Positions 25,865 through 36,651 of a DNA stretch of 64,000 nucleotides are shown here, piece by piece. The notes under the pieces are model-generated. The model made no database searches, had not been told where the DNA came from, and worked only from the letters and a program-made list of their open reading frames with translations. Source of the stretch: Medicago truncatula. Its lineage: Eukaryota > Streptophyta > Magnoliopsida > Fabales > Fabaceae. Positions within the stretch are counted from its first letter, which is position 1. Each line of letters starts with the position of its first letter. Made by a program: the position numbers and the translations under genes. The DNA lies in the NCBI RefSeq assembly GCF_003473485.1, contig NC_053046.1:13278001-13342000 (forward strand), read 5' to 3'.

Positions 25865-25963
25865 ACGTCACTGGATATGTCAAAAGTATGTATAACGTCA
25901 CCAAATATGTCAATAGAAGAACAACTCTCACACGTCACAACACATTCATGGTCACTATAAATA
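25865..25963 (+). promoter_or_regulatory. Proximal promoter of copy E, doubled box
   Basis: ACGTCACTGGATATGTCAA at 25865 and ACGTCACCAAATATGTCAAT at 25895, then TATAAATA at 25956-25963. Copies C and D have the box once. A third ACGTCA-type site (CACGTCAC) lies near 25931. Confidence 0.6.
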
Positions 25964-26068
25964 CTCCTTATAGCTCCCACATGTTTGTAATATCGACAAT
26001 AACATATACTTTCATTACTACTCAAAGAGACACAATTCATTCGCTTACTTAATTTTTGTCACGTTGAA

Positions 26069-27666
26069 ATGGCAACACAACCTGAATTTGAACATCCAAA
26101 CAAGGCATTTGGTTGGGCAGCTAGAGACACTTCTGGTGTTCTTTCCCCTTTCAACTTCTCCAGAAGGTTCATTCTTCCATCCACCTCTTCATTTTATACA
26201 TCTTTTTAACTAAGAAAATGCTAACAATTGTTGTAAAGACAGAAATATTTTAATATGTTGAGAACAATGTTGTTGGCTAAATACTTATTTCTTTGTGTGT
26301 CATGAACTTTCAGAGAAACGGGTGAAAAAGATGTGGCATTTAAAGTACTGTATTGTGGGATATGTCACTCGGATCTTCATATGATAAAGAATGAATGGGG
26401 CATGTCTACCTATCCACTAGTTCCTGGGTACGTTTGCTTTGAACTACTTTAACAAACCATATCTTAGGAATATTTTTTTTTTACCATTTTCCACTACTTC
26501 GATTTTATTCTAATTGATATATGATTGATTATAGGCATGAGATTGCTGGTATAGTGACGGAGGTAGGAAGCAAAGTAGAGAAGTTCAAAATTGGAGACAA
26601 AGTGGGTGTGGGATGCTTAGTTGATTCGTGTCGTGCATGCCAAAACTGTGAGGAAAATCTTGAGAATTATTGCCCTAAACAAACAAATACATATAGTGCC
26701 AAATACAGTGATGGAAGCATCACATATGGAGGGTACTCTGACTCAATGGTTGCAGATGAGCACTTTATAGTTCACATTCCTGATGGCTTACCACTTGAAT
26801 CTGCTGCTCCTCTCCTTTGTGCCGGTATTACTGTGTATAGTCCTCTTCGATATTTTGGACTCGACAAGCCTGGTATGAATATAGGTATTGTTGGTCTTGG
26901 TGGACTTGGTCACTTGGGTGTGAAGTTTGCAAAAGCTTTTGGAGCTAATGTAACAGTAATTAGTACATCACCCAACAAAGAGAAAGAAGCAATAGAAAAC
27001 CTAGGAGCTGATTCATTTCTTATAAGTCATGACCAAGATAAAATGCAGGTACAAATACATAATCAAAGTTAGAATAATATTCATAATTGGAAATGGTAAT
27101 TGATTAATTAATAAATGTCGATGATTTTATAGGCTGCGATGGGTACTTTGGATGGCATCATCGATACAGTTTCAGCGGATCATCCTCTCTTACCTCTAGT
27201 TGGTTTATTAAAATATCACGGAAAACTTGTAATGGTCGGTGCACCTGACAAGCCTCCGGAGCTCCCTCACATTCCTTTAATAATGGGTAAGTTATTGTGT
27301 GTGTATATATGAAAAATGTTCCCACGGCTCTAGTGTTTGAATTTTATCATAACTATCTCTAAATTTATGATTGATTGTGATCGATATGTCCACGGTTTAA
27401 ACCCTTTTATACCTATGAAAATAAATGTATAAACATTTTTATGATATTATTTATTGGCAGGGAGAAAGACGATATCTGGCAGTGGCATTGGAGGCATGAA
27501 AGAGACACAAGAAATGATTGATTTTGCTGCTAAACACAATATAAAACCAGACATCGAAGTCATACCAGTGGATTATGTTAACACAGCAATGAAGCGACTC
27601 CTCAAAGCAGATGTCAAATATCGATTTGTGCTCGATATCGGAAACACTTTAAAACCTAGTTCTTAA
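26069..27666 (+). CDS. CAD/mannitol dehydrogenase-like, copy E
   Basis: Exons 26069-26166, 26314-26427, 26535-27048, 27133-27286 and 27461-27666; 361 aa starting MATQPEFEH. Catalytic zinc ligands, relay His55 ([11 protein letters not shown]), structural cysteines (SCRACQNC...YC), [10 protein letters not shown] and [10 protein letters not shown] are present. It differs from C/D at [28 protein letters not shown] and [19 protein letters not shown], so it is an older member of the forward-strand trio. Its promoter has a duplicated ACGTCA box. No defects seen. Confidence 0.93.
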
Positions 27667-28019
27667 CTTTTGTACAACTCCACTGTCTGTTGTTCGGATC
27701 ACCATCACAATTATTACGATTTTTGTTTGTTTATCCAATTTTTTTTAAGGATGTTTGTTTATCCAATATTGTCGATTGTTTTTTCTTCTTCTTGTATACA
27801 ATAAAGGTTTTTGATCTTGGACAGAGAGCGTCTGCGGTTGAAAATCATAGGGATTCAAATTCAGCACTATTCACATATATGTGAATGAATAATGTATTTT
27901 CTGTTATAGAATAATGTATGTGTTTTATGATGTGAATTTCAACTTGTTACAACTAGTGCAAGAACTTGTGTCTTGCACGAGTTTACCCCATTTTCTAAAT
28001 ATGTCAATAATATCTACCT
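27667..28019. other. 3' flank of copy E
   Basis: No gene seen; pyrimidine-rich and AT-rich sequence leading into the copia remnant. Confidence 0.5.
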
Positions 28020-29148
28020 AAGCATATATAATCACTGATTGTGATTAAATATAAAATGTCTTTTCAAGATGAGCCATATATGTTCATTTGCACCAGAGTC
28101 AATGAGCCATATAGGAGTTTGAAATTTTAAAGTATTGGAGAAAATGGTGTTTATACCTGGAGTAGAGGCTTCCTGATGAGAAAGAATAGCAGGATTAGAG
28201 GTTTTATTATTTGGAAATTGCGAAAATGTATGACTTGACCCTCTAAGCGAAAAATGCGTGCAGAACACATAGCGTCACATCTACAAGGATGGATGTATAT
28301 ACAATTAGGTGTAGGCCTCTGAGAATTAAGCTCCTCCCATAGGGTTTTCATTTTTGTGAAGTAATCAAGGACATATTTTGATCCTTGTTTGAGATTGTTG
28401 ATTGCATAACGTAATATAGAAACACGAATACTATCTGCTTTGAAATCTTTCTTTGAGTTCTTCCCAAAATCAATAACATGAACATGAAAAATGATGGTTT
28501 GAGAAATTTGTGGAGAAACTGAATTGAGAATCCATGAATGAATCAAGTGGATGCACCGTTCCCACGCACCTCTGGTTAAATCATCAATAGCAGGAACACG
28601 GATAGATCCATCAATGAAGGACAACTTGGTCTTTGCACCAAGAGCACGTTGCATAGATCTACTCCAAGCTAGGTAGTTGGATTCTATGAGAAGAGAAGTA
28701 ACCCTAACTGAATTATAGCAGGATTCTGACGAGGAGGCATGATAATATGGTGAAAAAAATGAGAAACGTGAATCACAAACACTGAAAATCATGAAAGAAG
28801 ATGGAAGGTAAAGAAACTTGCAGAACAAGAAACTGCAAAAAAAGAGAGAGAGAATGTTCTTCAGAAATACGAAGAAACGATGAGAAAAGGTGATGAATTC
28901 ACAAAGCATGCAGCGAGAAAACACAAGAAACTGCGAGAAAATATGAGAAAACGCAATGGAAAAGAAAAATGTTTACGGATCGTAACTAACTCTCTTAAAG
29001 AGAGCTTCTGATACCATAATATGAAATGAATGAAAAGAGGAAAATTCTCATCAGATTGAAACAGGAATGTACAAGAGTATATATGTATACAAGATGATTT
29101 GTACTACTAAATTGTACTACTCACTAATTACTTGTACTATACGCTACA
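28020..29148 (-). mobile_element. Ty1/copia retrotransposon fossil
   Basis: On the minus strand: a partial 5' LTR (about 29018-29148), an adjacent initiator-tRNA-type primer binding site (complement at about 29004-29016), a gag region recognisable by copia-type ESNYLAWSRSMQRAL and LTRGAWERC, and a short protease-like piece (WLIDSGANEHIW). Integrase, reverse transcriptase and the second LTR are absent, so it is an incomplete, broken copy. It abuts the 3' end of the TIR-NB-LRR gene. Confidence 0.8.
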
Positions 29149-29164
29149 CTTGTCTTTTTCGTAT

Positions 29165-32100
29165 TTAATGTGCTTTGCTGGTGTAATATTCAACGTAATC
29201 ATGTTCCAGTGCCGATAAATATTTATGAGTTGTGACAGAACGTTCATCCAAGTTCAAGCAATTCCAAAACTCTATCCTTTTCTTGTTTTCCTTGAATTGT
29301 TCGGTAACTTTTGAAGGGAACACTACAGACTTCAGTGACTTACATTCAACAATTAGAGTTTCAAGTGATGAAGGAAGCACAGGTACAGCCAGAAGCTTTG
29401 AGCAGAATTGTATGTCTAGTACTCTTCGTCGTGTAAGATTGATGATGCTTGAAGGTATACTCTCAATTTTAGTGCCAAGTAAAACCAGAACTTCTAGCTT
29501 GCTTTGACATCCAAAAGATGATGGCAGTGCTTTGATAGAACAACAAGATAGATCTAGTTCTACTATATTCTCTAAAGTCACTGAGAATTTACTAAGATTT
29601 TTGCAAAATCCAAGGTTGAGATACTTGAGGGAGGTTAAGTGGGAATTTCTTGTAAAAGTTGCAAGGGAAAAGCAAAAACTTAGGTCCAAATGCACAAGCT
29701 TGTCAAGAGAGAAAATTGATGGATGGACGCTTGTCGATCAACCTATTACACCATCTCATATTCAATACCTTAAGATTTGTGGCGTTTGAAAAGTCTGGTA
29801 ACTCCTTCAGGTATTTTGAATGGCAGAGTGTAACTTGTTTTAAATTAACTAGATCCTGCTAAAAAAAAATGGTGTGAGGTGCGATCAAATATAAGATTAA
29901 GTAATTAATTTATAATTCCTTGAATTAAGATAAATTTAATCTGAAAGACACGTATTCAATTACCTGTACTCCACACCAAAGCTTTTCTACAAGGCTATAT
30001 GGCAAGCCCAGTATAACAAGATTATCAACAGAAAACTTCTCTGGGAATGATTTTAGAGGGTAATGCATCCAATAAAGATATCTTAGATCAGTTGGAAAAA
30101 ATTGAAGCCCTTGAGGAAGACGATCCAAACCGTCTATATCATGAAAATACAAAAATTTCAGGTTGGTCATCTTATCAAATACAGGCGGGCTTAACTTCAG
30201 CTTCCTAATTGCTGACAAGTCTACACTTATGCTTCTAATAGCATCAGTACCCTGTCATTATTATAAAAGAAAATCAAAATATTTTTTACCAAAATGACAA
30301 ATGTTATCTAAAATTGCCAAATTTTTTTACCTTGTCATTTTTCAATACATCGTAGATAATATCAGGATCCCATAATCGACTGCATTTTCTAGGGTCTTCA
30401 CTAGATTCTTGGCGAACAACCTCGCGACCCATTTCCTGTAGAATGTCATGCATAGATATAACATTATCTTTAGAAATAGTTATAAGAGCTTTATCTTTCA
30501 ACCTTTCTAACCCAATAGCTACAGAATTATCACTTTCATAATCTTTCAATAAAAGTTTCATGTACTCCACTTTCAAACTCATCCCGTTGAAGAAACATGC
30601 AATATCTAAAAAATACTTCTGCTCTAAACGATCAAGATCATCAAAACTGAGTCTCATTACATCATGAACTTTTTGAATTGGCAGTCTTTTAAGTTTGTCT
30701 AGCTGACTTTCCCATAGTTCTTTATTCTTTCCACGAAGCATATGAGCCAAAACTTTAAGAACTAATGGGATTCCTTTGGCATAATCGACCACCCTCTTTG
30801 ATACATCATAAAACTCGTTTTCAAGATGACTTTGTTTAAAGGCATTCAAATTGAAAAGCGCAAGTGCTTCACTAGAATCCAATACCCTAACCTCATATAA
30901 AGCATCATCATCAACAACTTCATTAGCAATAAGTACTTGCTTATCCCTGGTTGTTATAATTATTCTACTATCAGATCGAAACCAATCAAGAGTTCCAAAT
31001 AACATCTCCAGCTGACCTTCTTCCGTAACATCATCAAGAACAATAAGAACCTTCATATGGCCAATCCTTCTCTGAATATAACTAGGCAACCCATTTGATG
31101 AATCGATTTTTACATCTTCTGCTAATAGTGTAGAAACAAGCTTTTCTTTTAAAAACGCTATTCCATGCCTTCCTAATTCTTCACTCACCTTTGCCAAAAA
31201 ACAACATCCTTCATATTCAGAACAAATTTGATTAAAAATTTCTTCGGCAATAGTTGTCTTTCCAATACCTCCCATACCCCAAATACCAATTACGCGAACC
31301 TTTTCTGACTCTTGATGTAACAATGGTTCTAAATGTGCAATTGCTTTCTCAATTCCAATAAGTCCTTTTGTTTTAACAGGGTGCTTATTCAACCTCTTCA
31401 ACACAAGCTTGATGATTTCTTCAAGTAGCTCAGCATCATTCCTATGCAACAAAAGATAAAAATGTATGAATATTAATGGCCTAAGAAGCCATAACACAAA
31501 TATCATTGGTAATAATTTAAGAAAATAGAAGTGATTAAATGTAGCCATATGTGTTGTATAGATGCCGAAGACCAACACACGTTGAACACCAGACACGCTT
31601 TCAACCTGAAGTGTCGGTGCTCTATGGTTAAAGCAACTACTATAAACTTATTTGTTTGGATCACGGGTTAAATATTCGATGTGGTCTACATTTTTCGTCT
31701 ATAGAAGCTTCCAACAAACATTAATTACAGACTACATTGGCCCAAATTAAAACCACAATAATCACAATCAAGCCATTTTTGTTTCGGTGAACACAAAGTA
31801 TCTCTGATCGGGAATCAGAGATTAACCCCTCAAAATACTTAGATTCATATTAAACCCAGCATAAAAAGGTTGTAGCATTAACAACTATTTAAGAAAGTAA
31901 AAAATTAATTCATATGCATGCACTCTAGTAAAATAGAGAAAATAAAGATTACAACTTTTTGCTATTTAAGCAAATGAGCTAATGCTGGCTTGCATTACTA
32001 TTATCTATACATGAAACAAGTAAATATATAGCTACTATAAAATATTTAAAATTCATGGAGAGGAAAGAACTAACCGAAAACTTGATGATGTAATTCCCGA

Positions 32101-32631
32101 TAAATTAGCAGATATTTTTAAAGTGTTTCTCCATATCTGAACCTCGGACGAATTATACCTTTTTCCAAGTTCAACAAATGCATTTTCATAACTCTTCTTT
32201 TGATGTCGTACATCGGTGGGATCTACTCCGTAGAAAACAGGTATTACAATTTGTCCATATTTCTCTTTGCACTCAATTATTTTCACAAGTTCTTCTAAAC
32301 ACCAACGTGAAGAAGCATAGTTTTCTGAGAATATGATCAATGAAATAAATGATCCTTCGATTGCTTCAAAAAGTGAATGTGATATGTCATTTCCCCTCTT
32401 AAGTTTGTCGTCAACAAAGACATTTATTTGCTTTTGAGAAAAAGCCTTAAACAAATGGCCAAGAAAGCCGTGGTGGATGTCCTCACCCCTAAAGCTTACA
32501 AAAACATCGTATATTGATTGGGGAGCATTTCTTGACACTGCTTTTTCAGCTATACCCTTCAACTTATTAACAAAAAAAAATATATTAGTTTCTTCATGAA
32601 AAATTGGGTGAGATCTCTTTAACATAAACAA
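29165..32631 (-). pseudogene. TIR-NB-LRR resistance-type gene, LRR exon damaged
   Basis: Minus-strand exons: TIR 32075-32631, NB-ARC 30331-31441, first LRR exon 29964-30251, second LRR exon 29165-29855. Family role: intracellular immune receptor. TIR: YDVFVSFRGEDI, SRWCLEELVKI, VIPVFYGVDPTDVR. NB-ARC: P-loop GIWGMGGIGKTT, kinase-2 KVLIVLDDV, SRIIITTRD, GIPLVLKVL, FLDIACFF, MHD (SMHDILQEMG). LRR: LRYLYWMHYPLKSFPEKF and SLKYLNLGFCKNLSKFSV. The first three exons join cleanly in phase. The last is 691 nt, not a multiple of three: the frame entering from exon 3 stops after RPSIN near 29710 while the frame carrying DKLVHLDL continues, so there is a one-base shift at about 29710-29725. The frame ends at DYVEYYTSKAH, short of the usual C-terminal domain, 17 bp from the copia LTR. 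Start codon uncertain. Confidence 0.85.
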
Positions 32632-33219
32632 AATATAGCAAGACCAGGTAATTATATCAAAAACTTGCTACTTAATTAGTTTCTTCCTAAATAATTAGTT
32701 CTTCATAAAAAATTTACTACTTAATTATCCAAAAGTGATTAAAAAGGATTGTTTTGGTGACATTTTGCTGAATAACATCGAAGTCTGGAATAGCAATATT
32801 AGTCAGAACAGAAGATATAATATGAACTTTAGATCAGTGTTAAATTGTATGAGTGAAGAAACAATCACCTTTGTGACGATTTTATGGACCATTTCTTTCT
32901 TCTTAACTCCGGCAATAGCCAGCAAGTTTAACCTGTGCTTTGAAATTCTCTATAGAAGAAGAAAAATGATGCAAGAAAAAAAAATTAATAAAGTAGATGC
33001 AAATCATCAACCTATAAAATTAGCAGGATTTAACAGATATATGTTCCTTCGATTTCATGCTGCCACTTATGCTTTTATAGATAAAGTTTCAATACAAATT
33101 CAAATATCAGTTTCTTGGTCCAAAACTAAACTCCAATTAACAAAATTCAAGTAGAAACAAAAAATGTATATTTCGGTGAAGGATTGAAAGTAAAGACTAA
33201 TGCTAGCTACAAGAGTCTT

Positions 33220-33804
33220 CACTGAACTTTTATACTATAACTGATTGAGTAGCAGCACATATTTCACATACATTATTTATACCAAAGTCCCATAATGGCC
33301 GCATTTCCGAGTTAGATGTTCTAGCAGCAACAATTCCATATGGCAATGCCTTATTTTCAGAATGCCTGTATTGTCTCTGAGGAAATGTAAATTAACAGAA
33401 GCTCAATTAGAGGCAAATATAAGTTGTTATAACTCTAAGTTGTTAATAGGAGCAACGCGTGAGGAATTTTTTAATTCTCAATTCTTGATTTGAAGGACCA
33501 AAATAACAGTTCACACTAATTTCTGCAAAGTTAAACATTTCTGCATAAAAATGTCATTGATAAATCTAAAAGTATTAGCGTTAATTTGTAACGAAAATTT
33601 GAAATTGATAAGCAGAGTATTTACAGCATATATTGTTGGAGAGGCTCCAGAAGAAAAATATGCCATTGGATTGGAACAAGCGCTATGAACAATCTTTCTT
33701 TGTCTCAAGAACCTTGAACATCGCAATAAGGGAAACACAAGGTTATTACCGAAGTCCCATTCTGGATTTGTACATGTGACAAATACTAACATTGTCATTG
33801 TCAC
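33220..33804 (-). CDS. Possible small two-exon gene, unknown function
   Basis: Two minus-strand exons can be joined in frame: about 33627-33804 and about 33220-33381, using donor GCT|GTAAAT and acceptor TCCTCAG|AGACAA. The product would be about 110 aa, MTMTMLVFVTCTNPEWDFG at the N-terminus and ...AATQSVIV at the end. It carries two similar short motifs, NPEWDFGNN and RPLWDFGINN. A nearby stretch (about 33890-33940) repeats the first exon's 5' part in worn form. A real acceptor could instead precede EWDFG, shifting the start upstream. I do not recognise a family. The in-frame junction and repeated motif are the only support. Confidence 0.33.
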
Positions 33805-34794
33805 AGGTTAATAGTGACAAAATACTAGCATTGGATTTTCACTTTAAAGTGTGAACTAATACACATTCATTACCACTCCCAGAGATCATTGGATTTATAC
33901 ATTTGACAAAAACTAAGATTGTCATTATTTTAAGGGGGTTAATAATCATGTTGGTTCCAAATGTCTAATAATAATCTCAGTAGTCTGTCAATGGTTACTA
34001 GTTACGAAAAGAAGTGTACCATCATGAACTATTTTGTAATTGCTATACATTAAACGATTATTGCGACTATTATCCCTTATTTTAATGTCTTTGACTTTTT
34101 AGGGACGAGACTACTTAAAAAAAACAACCAAAATGGTATTAAACTAAAAAAAGGTCTTTAAAATGGTCATATGTGTACATATTATTTATTTATAATTTTT
34201 ATAAATTTTTCTATAAATAACTCAATGAAAAAAGTCAATAATATATACTTTAATATATGCATTTGGAAATAAGATAAAAAAGTGAAGAGTCCAAGAATCA
34301 TATGAATTTGATATGATGGGACATCTTTTATCTACTTTCTTTTATATTTTAATCATGAGACTCGTTAGTTGCTAAAGAAAAATATTATTTGAATAATTGC
34401 CGGTAAATAATAGGTACTCATTTTTTTTTCTGAAAATTGCTCTTCTAACTTATGAAATTGCTCATTCACGCCAGAAAAATACACTAATACCCCCCAACAA
34501 TAGTTAACTTTCGCTCGACTTCAACGGTAGTTAACCGCCGCTGAATTTCAGTATGCAGTCAGACATCATTTATGACCTTAACACCAGGACATTGATGGCC
34601 TGTTACTTATGAACACAATTTGCATCAACAATACAAAGAGTTTGACAACAAAACTCACTCATAAGTCACATCATTACATAATCATTCGTAATTGAACAAA
34701 ATTACACAAATTTGACAATACATTCATAATACTCAAAAGATTGAAATCCAATAAAAATGCAAATTACATAATACTACACATCAAAACATAAAAA

Positions 34795-34796
<2 letters not shown>
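33805..34796. other. Intergenic, no gene seen
   Basis: AT-rich sequence; contains a worn repeat of the preceding exon flank (about 33890-33940). Nothing else supported. Confidence 0.45.

Positions 34797-34838
<42 letters not shown>
34797..34838. repeat. (TA)n microsatellite
   Basis: About 20 uninterrupted TA units. Confidence 0.95.
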
Positions 34839-34839
<1 letters not shown>

Positions 34840-34871
34840 AACTTAAAAGTCCATAAAATGATACCAAATCT

Positions 34872-36504
34872 TTAGTGATAATTTTGGCCGTCGCAGTTGA
34901 AACGAACACAAAGATATAGTTTATTATTTTCAATCATTAACCTAAACATGGATGCTACATCGCCATCATTATTAATAATTGGAGGATAATAAACAGTTTT
35001 CCACATGTCTTCATCTTTATTTGCACTCATATCTACACATGGTACTTGTACAAATATATGAGACGTAGTTAGGCATGGCAACAAAACCCATACCCGCGGT
35101 TACCCGCCCGAACCAAACCCAATTTGACGGATTTTTTCCGTTTTGACTAGGTTTGGGTATGGGTATGAGTTTTTCCCGATTTTCAAACACGGGTATGGAA
35201 CGGGTAACGGGTATTTAGGTACCCACTCCGAACCCAACCGATACCCGTCCCAAATGTAAAAAATTACTTTATGTTGATATGTATGTTATTTTGTTTGATA
35301 ATTGTCATGTTAATAAAAACTACTATTGATATTTAAAGGATCAACTAAATCATTTCGTCTAACAAATGTTAAAATGAGCATATTGTTGGATAATGTATTA
35401 CAACATTGCTCTTGGGGATGCAAAAAAACTTCTATTTTTTATTAAAAAAAATTATTCGATACGGGGATGGGGATAGGGTGGGGATACCCGAACCCATCGG
35501 GGACGGGGATGAGATTCAATTTCTCATCCCCGTTGGGTATAGGTAGGGTAACGGGTAAGTATATAAGAATCAGATATGGGGACGGGAAAGGTAAAATCTG
35601 TCCCCACTTCGTCCCATTGCCATGCCTAGACGTAGTTTGATTTTCACCAAGATGGACAAAGTATTTGTTAAGTTGTGTCTTCAACTCATCCAACTTGTTA
35701 GTGGGGGCTAAAAAAACTTTAACTATCCTCTTAAAGGCGGAGTACTTGACATGAGCTTCAACTTTTTTCCATTCTGAGACATAATTCACTTTACAAAAGT
35801 AGATATAATAGAAAATATCATAATAAAATCAAATGAAAGATAAAATAAATTGTTGATTAACTGGAGACATATATTTATATAAAATACGAGCAATAATAAC
35901 CACATAAATTGTTGGTGCTTTGTCCACCGTATAAAAATCATATCATATATTTATATAATTTATATAATGGTAGTTATAAAATGGCCACAAAGAAATGGCG
36001 TTACATTATCGACCATAAAAATATGTCGGTGCATTATTTAACAAACAAAATATGAACTCCAACAAAAAAGTATCATATCCTATCTAGTGAAACTTCATCT
36101 TCATCCTCTCGAATAACTTCAAATTTTTCATTTTCTCATGAAGGGGTATCACATAAATTTGGATTGAGTTGATTTGATTATTTTTTCGGTGGTTTCTCTA
36201 CTTTAGCCATGAGGTCTCGGAACAAACTTTATCTATCCATAAACTCAAATTCCTATTTCTCAGCCTCAACAAACTCAACTTTGTTGTAACAAGTTGCAAC
36301 AATGTGACACATGTCTAGTAACGTCAACTCTATTGTTAAAACGCTCCTCGGAAGTATTGGCATGTAGTCACTCTTAATAGCTTGCAACTCTAGAATAAGT
36401 GCTCTGCGAACCATAGGATGAATCTCTTCATCCATACCCGTGTGTCGAGCAACAACCCGAAATCCACAATTTTCATTCCCTTTAACATTCACAATTTTTT
36501 TCAA
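34872..36504 (-). pseudogene. Mutator-like transposase remnant with OTU domain
   Basis: Minus-strand pieces. 36253-36504 encodes VNVKGNENCGFRVVARHTG and MVRRALILELQAIKSDYMPI, an OTU-like cysteine-protease core with the catalytic Cys context NCGFR (the usual Asp before G/E-N-C is Asn). Downstream pieces give KLDELKTQLNKYFVHLGENQ and, beyond an inserted MITE, VPCVDMSANKDEDMWKTVYY and NDGDVASMFRLMIENNKLYL, resembling the N-terminal part of plant MURA-type transposases. OTU domains carried by Mutator-like elements are known in plants. Coding stretches are short and disconnected, with no DDE catalytic region seen. Confidence 0.55.
35071..35628. mobile_element. MITE with 9-bp target duplication
   Basis: 558 bp with ends AGGCATGGCAAC and ...CATTGCCATGCCTA, flanked by perfect GACGTAGTT (35062-35070 and 35629-35637). 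Interior rich in ACCCG/CGGGT runs. It sits inside the MURA-like remnant: the reading frame on one side (HLGENQTTS) resumes across the duplicated target (HIFVQVPCVD). A 9-bp duplication suggests Mutator-type mobilisation. Confidence 0.85.
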
Positions 36505-36651
36505 TGTGAGGTCTCATGAACTTTGGCGTATGATCCATATATGGTAAATTATGATTATGGTATCGCGAGTCAGCAATGAAACCGGAGGATACGATGTATT
36601 TCCAATACGTGCACTTTTCCTTTTCGGAAATGAAGACTTAGTTTGTGACGA

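Noticed and set aside
32735-33154. 139-codon plus-strand open frame 5' of the TIR-NB-LRR gene
   Set aside because: Composition is biased to K/N/I as in AT-rich non-coding DNA, and no motif was recognised.
34441-34600. CCGCCGCTGAATTTC stretch as a gene fragment
   Set aside because: No open frame or family match; probably transposon flank.
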